Assembly: GCF_013389455.1 (NCBI RefSeq)
Contig: NZ_CP058278.1
Location: forward strand, 1,240,001-1,304,000
Direction of reading: 5' to 3'
From: Flavobacterium inviolabile
GTDB lineage: Bacteria; Bacteroidota; Bacteroidia; Flavobacteriales; Flavobacteriaceae
Length of the DNA: 64,000 nucleotides
Shown one piece after another: positions 50,112-58,194 of the stretch (the stretch's first letter is position 1; every line of letters starts with the position of its first letter). The notes under the pieces were generated by a model. The model saw only the letters and a program-made list of their open reading frames with translations, was not told the DNA's origin and did not search any database. A program made the translations under genes and the position numbers.

Positions 50112-53100
50112 TTATTTCTCTCTGTTGATATAAATCCAACCTGTTTTAGTCTCGCTGCCTTTTAATTCTATAACATAGAAGTAAGTACCGTCTGGTAGTT
50201 CATTTCCGCCATTGGATTGTCCGAACCACTGATTGGTGTAACCCGCTCCGTGTTTGAAGACTTCTGTTCCATAACGGTTGAAGATGCCTAGTTTTTCAAC
50301 ATTAAATCCGGTCAGGTCAAAAGTATCGTTCAGTCCGTCGCCGTTTGGAGAGATACCTCTCTGGATCTGACAGTAGATCTGTTCTACCGTATAGGATTTC
50401 TCTAACGAGCAGCCGGCTGCCGTGGTTACTTTTACGCTGAACTGTGCCGGAAGCACAGGAGTCGTACCTGAGGAAGTATAATAGTTGGTTACATTAAAGC
50501 TAACGTTATCGTTACCTACCGGAGCTCCGGTGCTATTGTACCACTGGAAGTGGGCATTGCTCAGATCCAGCGCGCCATCAGCGTTTTGTACGTTCAGTAC
50601 AAATTCATTACCGATACAGTCTCCGAAGATCTCATAGGTAAAGGCTCCCTGAACCGTTACGGTTAATGTTGCGTTTTGAGCACATTGTCCTGTTGTTGGG
50701 GTAAAGGTATAGGTGCCTGTTGCAGTGTTGCTCACCACAGCCGGTGACCAGGTTCCTGTTACGCCTTCCAGAGAAGTTGTCGGTAATACCGGTGCGGTAT
50801 CGCCAGGGCATATTGCTGCTACCGGTGTAAAGGTAGGCTGAGTAGCCGGGATAACGGTGATGGTCATCGTAGCCGGGCTTCCGCATTGTCCTGTTGTCGG
50901 GGTAAAGGTATAGGTTCCCGTTGCGGTGCTGCTCACCACAGCCGGTGACCAGGTTCCGGTTACACCTTCCAGAGAAGTTGTCGGTAATACCGGTACTGTA
51001 GCGTTGGTACAGAACGGTGCGATCTGGGCAAACGTTGGCTGAACACCCGGGTTAACGGTAACGGTAACCGTTCCTGTTGCTGTACAGCCGGAATGGTTAA
51101 TCGTAACCACATAGGTTCCTTGCTGTGAAACAGTTATTGTACCAGTTGTGTCGGTTAAAGGATCGCCATCATGAGTCCATGAATAAACAACATCTGCAGG
51201 GTTGTAATTTGTAGGAGTAACTACAAGCTGAGCCGTTTGGTTGCTACAAATTGTCTGATTCGAAGTTAGCGTGAACTGCGGTGTTAAATCCTGAATGATT
51301 AAATCGAATTCCGTAACCACGTGACAACCGCTGGCATTGTTTTCTACTCTAACATATATGGTTTGGTGGTACTGTATTGTATTGGTAAATGTAGTAGGAG
51401 CTGTTATCGGGTTCGTTTCATTCTCTGCATCCGCGGATGAAGTATAGAATGTGATCGTATGATCAGCCGGAACCAAACTTCCTAAAATAATACCGTTGTT
51501 TGATGTTAAATCAAATGTAGCATAACCGGAAGCATCACATACTGTTAAATCATTTGGCGTACCAACAGCAATAGGCGCATAAAACTCAACAGATAGCGTA
51601 TCTGTCTGAGAACATGTTGTACCGTTGTATTGTGCAGCAACAGTATAATCACCATCCTGAGTTACTACTAATGAAGGTCCGGTTGCACCTGGAATGACAT
51701 TTCCGCCTGTAGACCAGGTGAATGTAAAGTCATTAGCGTTAAGACCTGTAGCAATAGTGTAAGAATCACCATAACAGATAGCGGTACCGTCAGAGATAAG
51801 TAAGTCGTCTCCTAAATCTAAATTACCGATATTGAAACTTCCAGCTTTTAAGAATACTGCAGAATCAAAAGAAGTATCATTTCTATCCGCAATTACTAAT
51901 TTGATATGGTATTGCGTATTTGGTGTAACCGGAGATTGTGCTGTCATTACAACCGTCTGGCCGTTAAAATTAATAGCCGCATCTTCCTGGTTGGCTCCGC
52001 CGTTAAACGATCCGAAATACTGAGGGTTTACAGACGGACATGTTCCTCCGATAGGGTTGTATGCTGCATCTCTGATTCGGGTAACCGAAATAGGGTCGTT
52101 TGTTCCCGGAACAAGCGCCAGGTTAGTTGTATTTCCGGCATTATCCGTTAAGAAGAAGGCAAAAGCATCGGAATAATCACATTGGTATGTTCCGTATTCT
52201 TCAGAAGCAAATAAGAAATCAAAGCTTAACTGGTTGGTTATCGGAACGAAATCAAATTCCAGAACAGTTGCATTGTTGTATGACGTTAAATCTGTGTCAA
52301 AACCAAGTGCCTGGATATAATTGAATAACTGTGTATCACCCAACCAGGCGTATGTTCCGTCACCCAGGCTGGAAGTGTTTGGACCTTTTGCTTTTAAAGC
52401 ATCACCTGTAGATAAAACGATTCCGCTATCGAATGGGAATTCAGAACCGTTTTTGGTAAAGTATGCAATACCATTGCTGCTGCCAAAATTTGTTCCTGTA
52501 GACCATGTGATGTTGGTTACCTGAGCACAGGTTGATCCGATTAAAACATCCTGTACCAATTGTGGTACTGTATGCTGTGTGTTGTTCGTAGCGATAGGCG
52601 GTGCCGGAGTGGCCACACAAACATCGAAAGAACTGGTTTGTCCCGGAGTTGAAGTGTATGAATATACACGTATTGTATAGACCTGACCGATGATTAAATC
52701 GCTGGCAATACTTGTATTCGGATCACTGCAATATATTTCTGTTAAGTTGCTGCATTGTGTACCGGAGTAAAGCGTATGCATTAAATCGGTGGTGCTTCCT
52801 GTTACATTCAATAATTTTATAGAATGTGTGGTACTGGTAGCGGTAAACTGATACCAGACATCATCATCGGCTGTTCCGCCGCAAGTGCTTGGATTTGTCG
52901 AGCCGGTCGCTCCAATCAGTGTTCCCGGAGTGGTGAGCGTACAGGCTGAAGTTCCGTTTACAGAAACTACGGTTGCGGCGCTACATTCATCGTTAACTGG
53001 TTTTGTGGTGAATGATTTTCGGAATGACCAGTTGCTGATATCTGTTGTGCTGCAAAGTGATCTTATATAAACATCGTATGTTGTTGAAGGCGTTAACGTA

Positions 53101-55820
53101 TTTGTTGGTATCGCATACGGTTTCACACTGGTCGCAATCACGTTTGGCGGGTTGGTTCCCGGTGCCGGTGAGTTGGTAGGAAGTATAACGATTTCCCATT
53201 GTGTTGCCGATCCGTTTTCTGTCCAGTCAATTATGGCTGAAGTTTGCGTAATGTTTGTAAACGTTATATTAGACGGTCTCGGACAGGTAGGTACTGGTGC
53301 GCAGGTAACGGTCGCATCCCATCCCGGACGAACACCGCTTCCATCGGAAGTAAATACAAAGGTTAAACAGCCTCCCGGTGTAGATTCAAAAGGCCCCGGT
53401 AAGTCCGATCCGGATAAGTTTCCGGTGTAAGTACCCAATAAAGTTCCGCCTGTTCCGGTACCTTGATATACTGCTAAATAGTCATAGTTTGTTTCAATGT
53501 TGAAATCGTTGAATTCTACCGTTACGATCTGACCGGCAACAGCAGGGCAAATGGTGGTTGTAACGTTAGCATTGTTCTCATAATCACCATTCAGGCCTCC
53601 GGTATCATAAAAATGATCGCCGCCGCAATAGTCCGGCAGGGTTTTAAAGTTGGTTGGTCCTGTCCAGTAACTGGAATCGGTGGTGCTACAAACGGCTCTT
53701 ACATAAACATCAAAAGCAGTGTCTGTAGGTAGTGGTGATAGTAATGTTGATGGGGTAGTGGTTACCGTGATTATGCCACCCGGATTCGCTCCCGGTGCCG
53801 GTGAACCTGCCGGTACGGCAATCACTTCCCATGTGGTAGCTGTTCCTGCCTCTGTCCAGGAAACCTGAGCAGATGTTGTTGTGATGGCACTTATATTTAC
53901 CGCTGTTGGCTGCGGACATGTTGGCGGAGTACAATCCGTTGGTCCGGTGTATAACAAACTGTCCTGAGAACCGGTTCCCGGTGGTTTGGTATAAAGGGTA
54001 ATTCCAAAAGGTGTTATAACCGTAAGACCAACTTCTGTTGGATAACTTCCTCCGGCATTCCAGTATACTTCAAACGGAACGCCTGCACATAAAGCAACCT
54101 GAGCTGTTGCCGGGTTTGTTCCGTCGGCAGCTGTTGGTCCTGTTAATGTTCCTACAACCACTCCGTTTTGTTTGATGCTGATCGTATTACCGTTCCAGCC
54201 GTCACCATAAGTATCCGTCATAACGAAATTAAAGTTACAGGCATTGTTACAAAGCGGTGTCTGGAATGGTTTTGGCCCGGACCATTGGCTGAACGATCCG
54301 TCCGGACATTTTGCTCTTACATAATATTCATAAGCTGTTCCCGGTGTTAAAGCTGCCCCGGCTAATGTAGTAGTGGTTGTATAAGGAATGGCTGTAACCG
54401 TTGTTCCGGCTCCGGCTGGTACTCCGGCTCCCGGAAGCAGCACTGCTACCTGCCATTCTGTTGCTCCGGAAGGATTCCCCCAGCTTAGATCGACAGAAGT
54501 CATGTTTAAGGCTCCTACCGCTAAAGCTGTTGGCGGCGGACAGTTGATTTGCTGAATCACCAGGGTGTATCCTACACTCACCGGTGTAGCATTGGTTGAG
54601 ATCACAAAATAATAGGTCGTTCCGGCAGTTACCGCAAAGTTTGTAATATTCCGGATATTGGAATTCGAGTTCCCTACACCCGCCAAACAGCTGGTTCCTA
54701 TGTTGGCACAATTGTCATAAACAAAAATACCGGAATAAGTATCCGTAGGCGTCATGGAAATATCAATCATTCCGGTAGTTGTGGCCGTATAGGCATATAC
54801 GACATCGTTACCGGTCAGGTAGTTTGTTGTGGTACCACAGCCGGTTGTTCCCTGGCTGCTGGTGATGTTGTTCCCGTAGTTCGCCGTGTTATCCGTTGTA
54901 GAATACGGCAGTCCGCCAATAACGATCGGGGCACCGCAGGTTTGTCCTAAAGATACGGTCGTAAAGTAAAAAGGTCCTGCCCAGTTACTGTATACATCTC
55001 CGGTACATTTGGAACGAACGCGGTACTGGTAAACCGTACCCGGCGTTAAATTTTGTGCTGTATAAGGATTTGTTGTTATTGCCGTTCCCACTCCTGTTAA
55101 AGGAGAAGCAGAAGGCACTACTTCAATTTCCCAATTGGTAGAACCACTTGGATTAGTCCAAGATAAAGAAGCCGTTGTGGTTGTAATGGCATTTGCAATA
55201 CCATTTGTAGGATCCAGACATTGCTGTACTAAGTTAATATCGTCAATTACAAAACGGTCACCGCCCACAGCTGCTGTAGGCTGGGTATAAACCCTTACAA
55301 AAGCGATATAGACATCCTGGTTGGCAAGGTTCAATGAAGAAAGGTTGATTACCTGTTCTACATAAGTTCCTGCCGTTGAAGATATTTGTGATTCGGTTAA
55401 ATCGGCAGCCGTTATGGTATAGCTGCTCATGTTATTCTGAACGCTGCCGGTTGAAATACGGACCTGTAATTTAGATCCCTGATCTCCGGCACGGCCGTGC
55501 TGTGCATAAAAACGTAACTGTCCGTTTGCAGGAACAGTAACTGAGGGAGTAATCAACCAGTCTTCTTCGGTATTACCGATTCCGATGTTTACCCGCTCAA
55601 CAGAATAGGCATATTGCCCGTTGTGAGGCGGTGAAGTAGCCGAGTTAGGGCCGCTTCGAAGCCATAAATTGGTGTTTGATGGTCCCATTCCTACGCCATT
55701 ATCGAGGATCAGCCAGCCTGTTGGCAAGGCAGAAGCTCCCTCAAAACCTTCAGGGAAAGTCTGGGAAAAGCCCACAAAACTCAATAATGACATAAAAATT
55801 AAAAACGTAATTTTTTTCAT
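50112..55820 (-). CDS. Giant T9SS type B adhesin with anchor-J, Fn3, CUB and choice-of-anchor L domains
   Basis: This 1902-residue paralogue of the adhesin at 41458-47082 shares the signal peptide (VGFSQ), anchor-J domain and first Fn3/PPC part (about 1-530). It then carries a different insert (CNNACNFNFVMTDTYGDGW, about 540-640), one CUB-like domain and more Fn3 modules. A choice-of-anchor L domain (about 1085-1345; PQLVQDVLIGSTCAQ, FASEEYGTYQC) resembles that of the adhesin at 7734. Two near-identical Ig-like repeats (PVLPTTSLEGVTGTWSPAVV; nt about 50650-51040) precede a type B C-terminal domain. The last 62 or so residues equal those of its paralogue. Confidence 0.92.
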   Translation of the reverse strand: MKKITFLIFMSLLSFVGFSQTFPEGFEGASALPTGWLILDNGVGMGPSNTNLWLRSGPNSATSPPHNGQYAYSVERVNIGIGNTEEDWLITPSVTVPANGQLRFYAQHGRAGDQGSKLQVRISTGSVQNNMSSYTITAADLTESQISSTAGTYVEQVINLSSLNLANQDVYIAFVRVYTQPTAAVGGDRFVIDDINLVQQCLDPTNGIANAITTTTASLSWTNPSGSTNWEIEVVPSASPLTGVGTAITTNPYTAQNLTPGTVYQYRVRSKCTGDVYSNWAGPFYFTTVSLGQTCGAPIVIGGLPYSTTDNTANYGNNITSSQGTTGCGTTTNYLTGNDVVYAYTATTTGMIDISMTPTDTYSGIFVYDNCANIGTSCLAGVGNSNSNIRNITNFAVTAGTTYYFVISTNATPVSVGYTLVIQQINCPPPTALAVGALNMTSVDLSWGNPSGATEWQVAVLLPGAGVPAGAGTTVTAIPYTTTTTLAGAALTPGTAYEYYVRAKCPDGSFSQWSGPKPFQTPLCNNACNFNFVMTDTYGDGWNGNTISIKQNGVVVGTLTGPTAADGTNPATAQVALCAGVPFEVYWNAGGSYPTEVGLTVITPFGITLYTKPPGTGSQDSLLYTGPTDCTPPTCPQPTAVNISAITTTSAQVSWTEAGTATTWEVIAVPAGSPAPGANPGGIITVTTTPSTLLSPLPTDTAFDVYVRAVCSTTDSSYWTGPTNFKTLPDYCGGDHFYDTGGLNGDYENNANVTTTICPAVAGQIVTVEFNDFNIETNYDYLAVYQGTGTGGTLLGTYTGNLSGSDLPGPFESTPGGCLTFVFTSDGSGVRPGWDATVTCAPVPTCPRPSNITFTNITQTSAIIDWTENGSATQWEIVILPTNSPAPGTNPPNVIATSVKPYAIPTNTLTPSTTYDVYIRSLCSTTDISNWSFRKSFTTKPVNDECSAATVVSVNGTSACTLTTPGTLIGATGSTNPSTCGGTADDDVWYQFTATSTTHSIKLLNVTGSTTDLMHTLYSGTQCSNLTEIYCSDPNTSIASDLIIGQVYTIRVYSYTSTPGQTSSFDVCVATPAPPIATNNTQHTVPQLVQDVLIGSTCAQVTNITWSTGTNFGSSNGIAYFTKNGSEFPFDSGIVLSTGDALKAKGPNTSSLGDGTYAWLGDTQLFNYIQALGFDTDLTSYNNATVLEFDFVPITNQLSFDFLFASEEYGTYQCDYSDAFAFFLTDNAGNTTNLALVPGTNDPISVTRIRDAAYNPIGGTCPSVNPQYFGSFNGGANQEDAAINFNGQTVVMTAQSPVTPNTQYHIKLVIADRNDTSFDSAVFLKAGSFNIGNLDLGDDLLISDGTAICYGDSYTIATGLNANDFTFTWSTGGNVIPGATGPSLVVTQDGDYTVAAQYNGTTCSQTDTLSVEFYAPIAVGTPNDLTVCDASGYATFDLTSNNGIILGSLVPADHTITFYTSSADAENETNPITAPTTFTNTIQYHQTIYVRVENNASGCHVVTEFDLIIQDLTPQFTLTSNQTICSNQTAQLVVTPTNYNPADVVYSWTHDGDPLTDTTGTITVSQQGTYVVTINHSGCTATGTVTVTVNPGVQPTFAQIAPFCTNATVPVLPTTSLEGVTGTWSPAVVSSTATGTYTFTPTTGQCGSPATMTITVIPATQPTFTPVAAICPGDTAPVLPTTSLEGVTGTWSPAVVSNTATGTYTFTPTTGQCAQNATLTVTVQGAFTYEIFGDCIGNEFVLNVQNADGALDLSNAHFQWYNSTGAPVGNDNVSFNVTNYYTSSGTTPVLPAQFSVKVTTAAGCSLEKSYTVEQIYCQIQRGISPNGDGLNDTFDLTGFNVEKLGIFNRYGTEVFKHGAGYTNQWFGQSNGGNELPDGTYFYVIELKGSETKTGWIYINREK

Positions 55821-56180
55821 AATTTTAATTTATTGTGAAGTTGGTATTAATAATTTTTTAAATATAATTCAAAAATGCTTTGATAATTTAGCTCATTGTT
55901 AAAATTCACAAAAAAGTAATTTTTCTATTGTTTTTGTTACAAAAAAGGTATATTTTGATTTTTAGCTGTTTAAGTTGCGAAAAAAAGCTTTTTAGGATTT
56001 TTTATAATGAGGGTTGTTTTTTAAAGATTAATGGCATAAAGCGGACTTCTTCCGGATAACGTATAAAAGCATAATGAAGGGATGCTTTTACCAAGTGAAA
56101 ACAATCGTTTACCAAGTCCGGAATAATCACAAATGGGTTCCGGCTATCTTAGTTATCTGAAAAAATAAAGAAACTAACTT
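55821..56180. other. 360-base intergenic region, divergent promoters
   Basis: It holds the upstream region of the minus-strand adhesin. The 19-mer shared with the other adhesin operon is at 55897-55915, and 30 bases nearer the gene is TATATTTA, a -7 box that has lost the final G. The right half should hold the promoter of the gene at 56181, but I see no clean TAnnTTTG there (TATCTTAG at about 56145 is closest). Nothing else recognisable. Confidence 0.45.
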
Positions 56181-57989
56181 ATGCCGTTCCGATACCTTTT
56201 ACCTTTATTGCTTATCATGCTTTCCAATGTTGTTACCGCACAACCGGGATGGCGGGATTTCACCATGCGCTATTATTATACCATTTTAGATAAGAAGGGA
56301 AACGAAATCTCCTTCAAAAAGAATAAAGAGTACAGTATAATTGTTGACAGTATACGGTATAAGGCGCCCAATATTCCGAACGATTCCCTAAAAGCTGTTG
56401 TTCCAAATAAAACCATGCGTTTTGATCATTATATACGGATCAATGATTTTTCTCTTCGCCTGCCTCAGGATATTCATGAAGCCAATTATCCGTTAGAAAT
56501 TAAAATAATCCATAAAAAGGACACGATGTATCTTAACCAGACTACCGGTTCGGGAAGCAGAATTTTTGAGAACATGATATTTAATAATAGGAAAGAGGTG
56601 GTAAAAGCCAAACCGGATTCTGACTACACGCTGCAATTTATAGCCGGACGTTATTATTTTCCTGTCTGGGCAAAAGCATTACTGGACAATTTGCCGCTGG
56701 CAGACGGCAATGTCAAAGTGGTAAACCTCAACCAAAGACATTTTATTATCCCGAAAACACTGTATGATTCCATAGCGTTACCACGTGCAAAATTTAAAAA
56801 CAGGTCCGCATTAAGTGAAAAAATAGAAGACAGGATTGTCCGTAATTTTACACAGGGGTATTTTACCGTGGACAAACGGGTTGAACCTGCAAAGTTTGAA
56901 AACCCGGCTTTACCTTATAAAGAACCGTATTGGGATGATGCGTTGTATCCTACAAAGGATAAGGATGTTTACTTTGGAAGGGTGCGCTATAGTAAGGATT
57001 CCCTGAATGAGAGTAACTGGAAATACCTGTTTTCGGTTTACAATAAAAGGGAAAACACCATCAGGCATTGGTTTCCAGAAAACAAGTCACATTTTTTAAG
57101 CAGCGGTTACCTATATAAGGATACTTTTAATACGGCTATTTATCAGCGTGTGTGGTTTACGGAAAAGACAGACCAGACCCAACATTACATACCGCCCACA
57201 GAATGTATTTACCAATCTGATGACGAAGGCAGGACGTGGCAGGAAAACCGGTCTGTAACAAAGCTGTTTAACAAATACGATTTTGAGCATATCGAGTTTT
57301 TAGACAAAGACTACGCTTTGAGTTACAATAGAAAAGAGGTAAAGCACAAAACGAGAAATTACAATATAAAACAGATAACCTACTATCTGCTGAAAAATAT
57401 GCAGGTGGTCGATTCGCTAAAAACACCTGATGATTATTATGAATTTGACAACTATATAGAAAGACACAACCATTATCAGTTTGCTGTAAAAGATGTGATG
57501 CTGCTCGGTACCTGGAATTATGAAAATAACCCCGGCTATGGAAAACCGTTTTCCCAGGCCGTTATTAACAGGGTGAATGACGGATGGGAGTTTAAAACAG
57601 AACAAAAGGTATATGCGCCGCGCCCTGTAATCAAAGTGCAAAAGGAAGCGGATACTGTTGACTATCAAAATTTCCACTTAATCAACAAACATGAGTTGTT
57701 GTTTAAAAACGGTTCGGGAACACTAAGAGTGAAAAATGAGGTCACTAAAAATCCCTGGAGCCACGGTGTGGTGGCGATTGAAAAAGAAAAACAGATTTAC
57801 CTGTTGGACAACGATAATGGCTTTACCTATATTTCTTTTGATGGCGGTGCTTCCTGGTATATTTACCCGAAGGCACTGGAAGCCCGTTCGGATTATCAGT
57901 TTCTGGAAATCGATGACAAGGATGTGATTTCGTTTTTTAATCCCTGGAAATTGTATAAGGTGTTTTATCGGTTTTCTCAGAAACTGTAG
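56181..57989 (+). CDS. Secreted protein of unknown function with Asp-box motifs
   Basis: I do not recognise a family for this 602-residue protein. It has a signal peptide (about 1-20, VVTAQ) and no transmembrane segments after it. The first third is beta-rich. The rest has many aromatic residues and two Asp-box motifs (S-x-D-x-G-x-T/S-W): SDDEGRTW (about 350-357) and SFDGGASW (about 551-558). Asp-boxes mark blades of sialidase/BNR-type beta-propellers, so a propeller-like fold is plausible; no catalytic residues can be assigned. It lacks a T9SS C-terminal domain. A bidirectional terminator follows. Confidence 0.8.
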   Translation: MPFRYLLPLLLIMLSNVVTAQPGWRDFTMRYYYTILDKKGNEISFKKNKEYSIIVDSIRYKAPNIPNDSLKAVVPNKTMRFDHYIRINDFSLRLPQDIHEANYPLEIKIIHKKDTMYLNQTTGSGSRIFENMIFNNRKEVVKAKPDSDYTLQFIAGRYYFPVWAKALLDNLPLADGNVKVVNLNQRHFIIPKTLYDSIALPRAKFKNRSALSEKIEDRIVRNFTQGYFTVDKRVEPAKFENPALPYKEPYWDDALYPTKDKDVYFGRVRYSKDSLNESNWKYLFSVYNKRENTIRHWFPENKSHFLSSGYLYKDTFNTAIYQRVWFTEKTDQTQHYIPPTECIYQSDDEGRTWQENRSVTKLFNKYDFEHIEFLDKDYALSYNRKEVKHKTRNYNIKQITYYLLKNMQVVDSLKTPDDYYEFDNYIERHNHYQFAVKDVMLLGTWNYENNPGYGKPFSQAVINRVNDGWEFKTEQKVYAPRPVIKVQKEADTVDYQNFHLINKHELLFKNGSGTLRVKNEVTKNPWSHGVVAIEKEKQIYLLDNDNGFTYISFDGGASWYIYPKALEARSDYQFLEIDDKDVISFFNPWKLYKVFYRFSQKL

Positions 57990-58040
57990 TTATGTCAAAG
58001 AGCGTTAGTAGTCATCAGGAATCGATTGGATTTGTGTTAA

Positions 58041-58079
58041 AACAAAAAAGTGCCAAACATTGTTTGATACTTTTTTGTT
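58041..58079. terminator. Bidirectional terminator between the Asp-box protein and the tape-measure gene
   Basis: Arms 58041-58058 and 58062-58079 form an 18-bp stem with two mismatched positions and a 3-base loop. AACAAAAAAGT on one side mirrors ACTTTTTTGTT on the other, giving U-runs on both strands. Confidence 0.75.
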
Positions 58080-58194
58080 CACAGCAAGCTGAACTCAAAC
58101 CGGTTGATAAAGATTTTAATCAAATGCGGGTATTCATGGGGATAATCTGTACGGAAGCAGCATGCATTTTTGAAAAGGAAATCAAACAATAAGA

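Larger units (their letters stand above)
47225..50287 (-). repeat. Near-identical duplicated block, copy B (partner at 38571-41633)
   Basis: This is the right-hand copy of the 3063-base block, offset 8654. The identical stretch runs 47319-50287. It includes non-coding spacers that should drift freely, so the identity is not explained by selection on protein. Confidence 0.9.

Noticed and set aside
57992..58192. 66-residue plus-strand frame after the Asp-box protein
   Set aside because: It runs straight through a strong bidirectional terminator hairpin (58041-58079), has no recognisable motif and no start signal.
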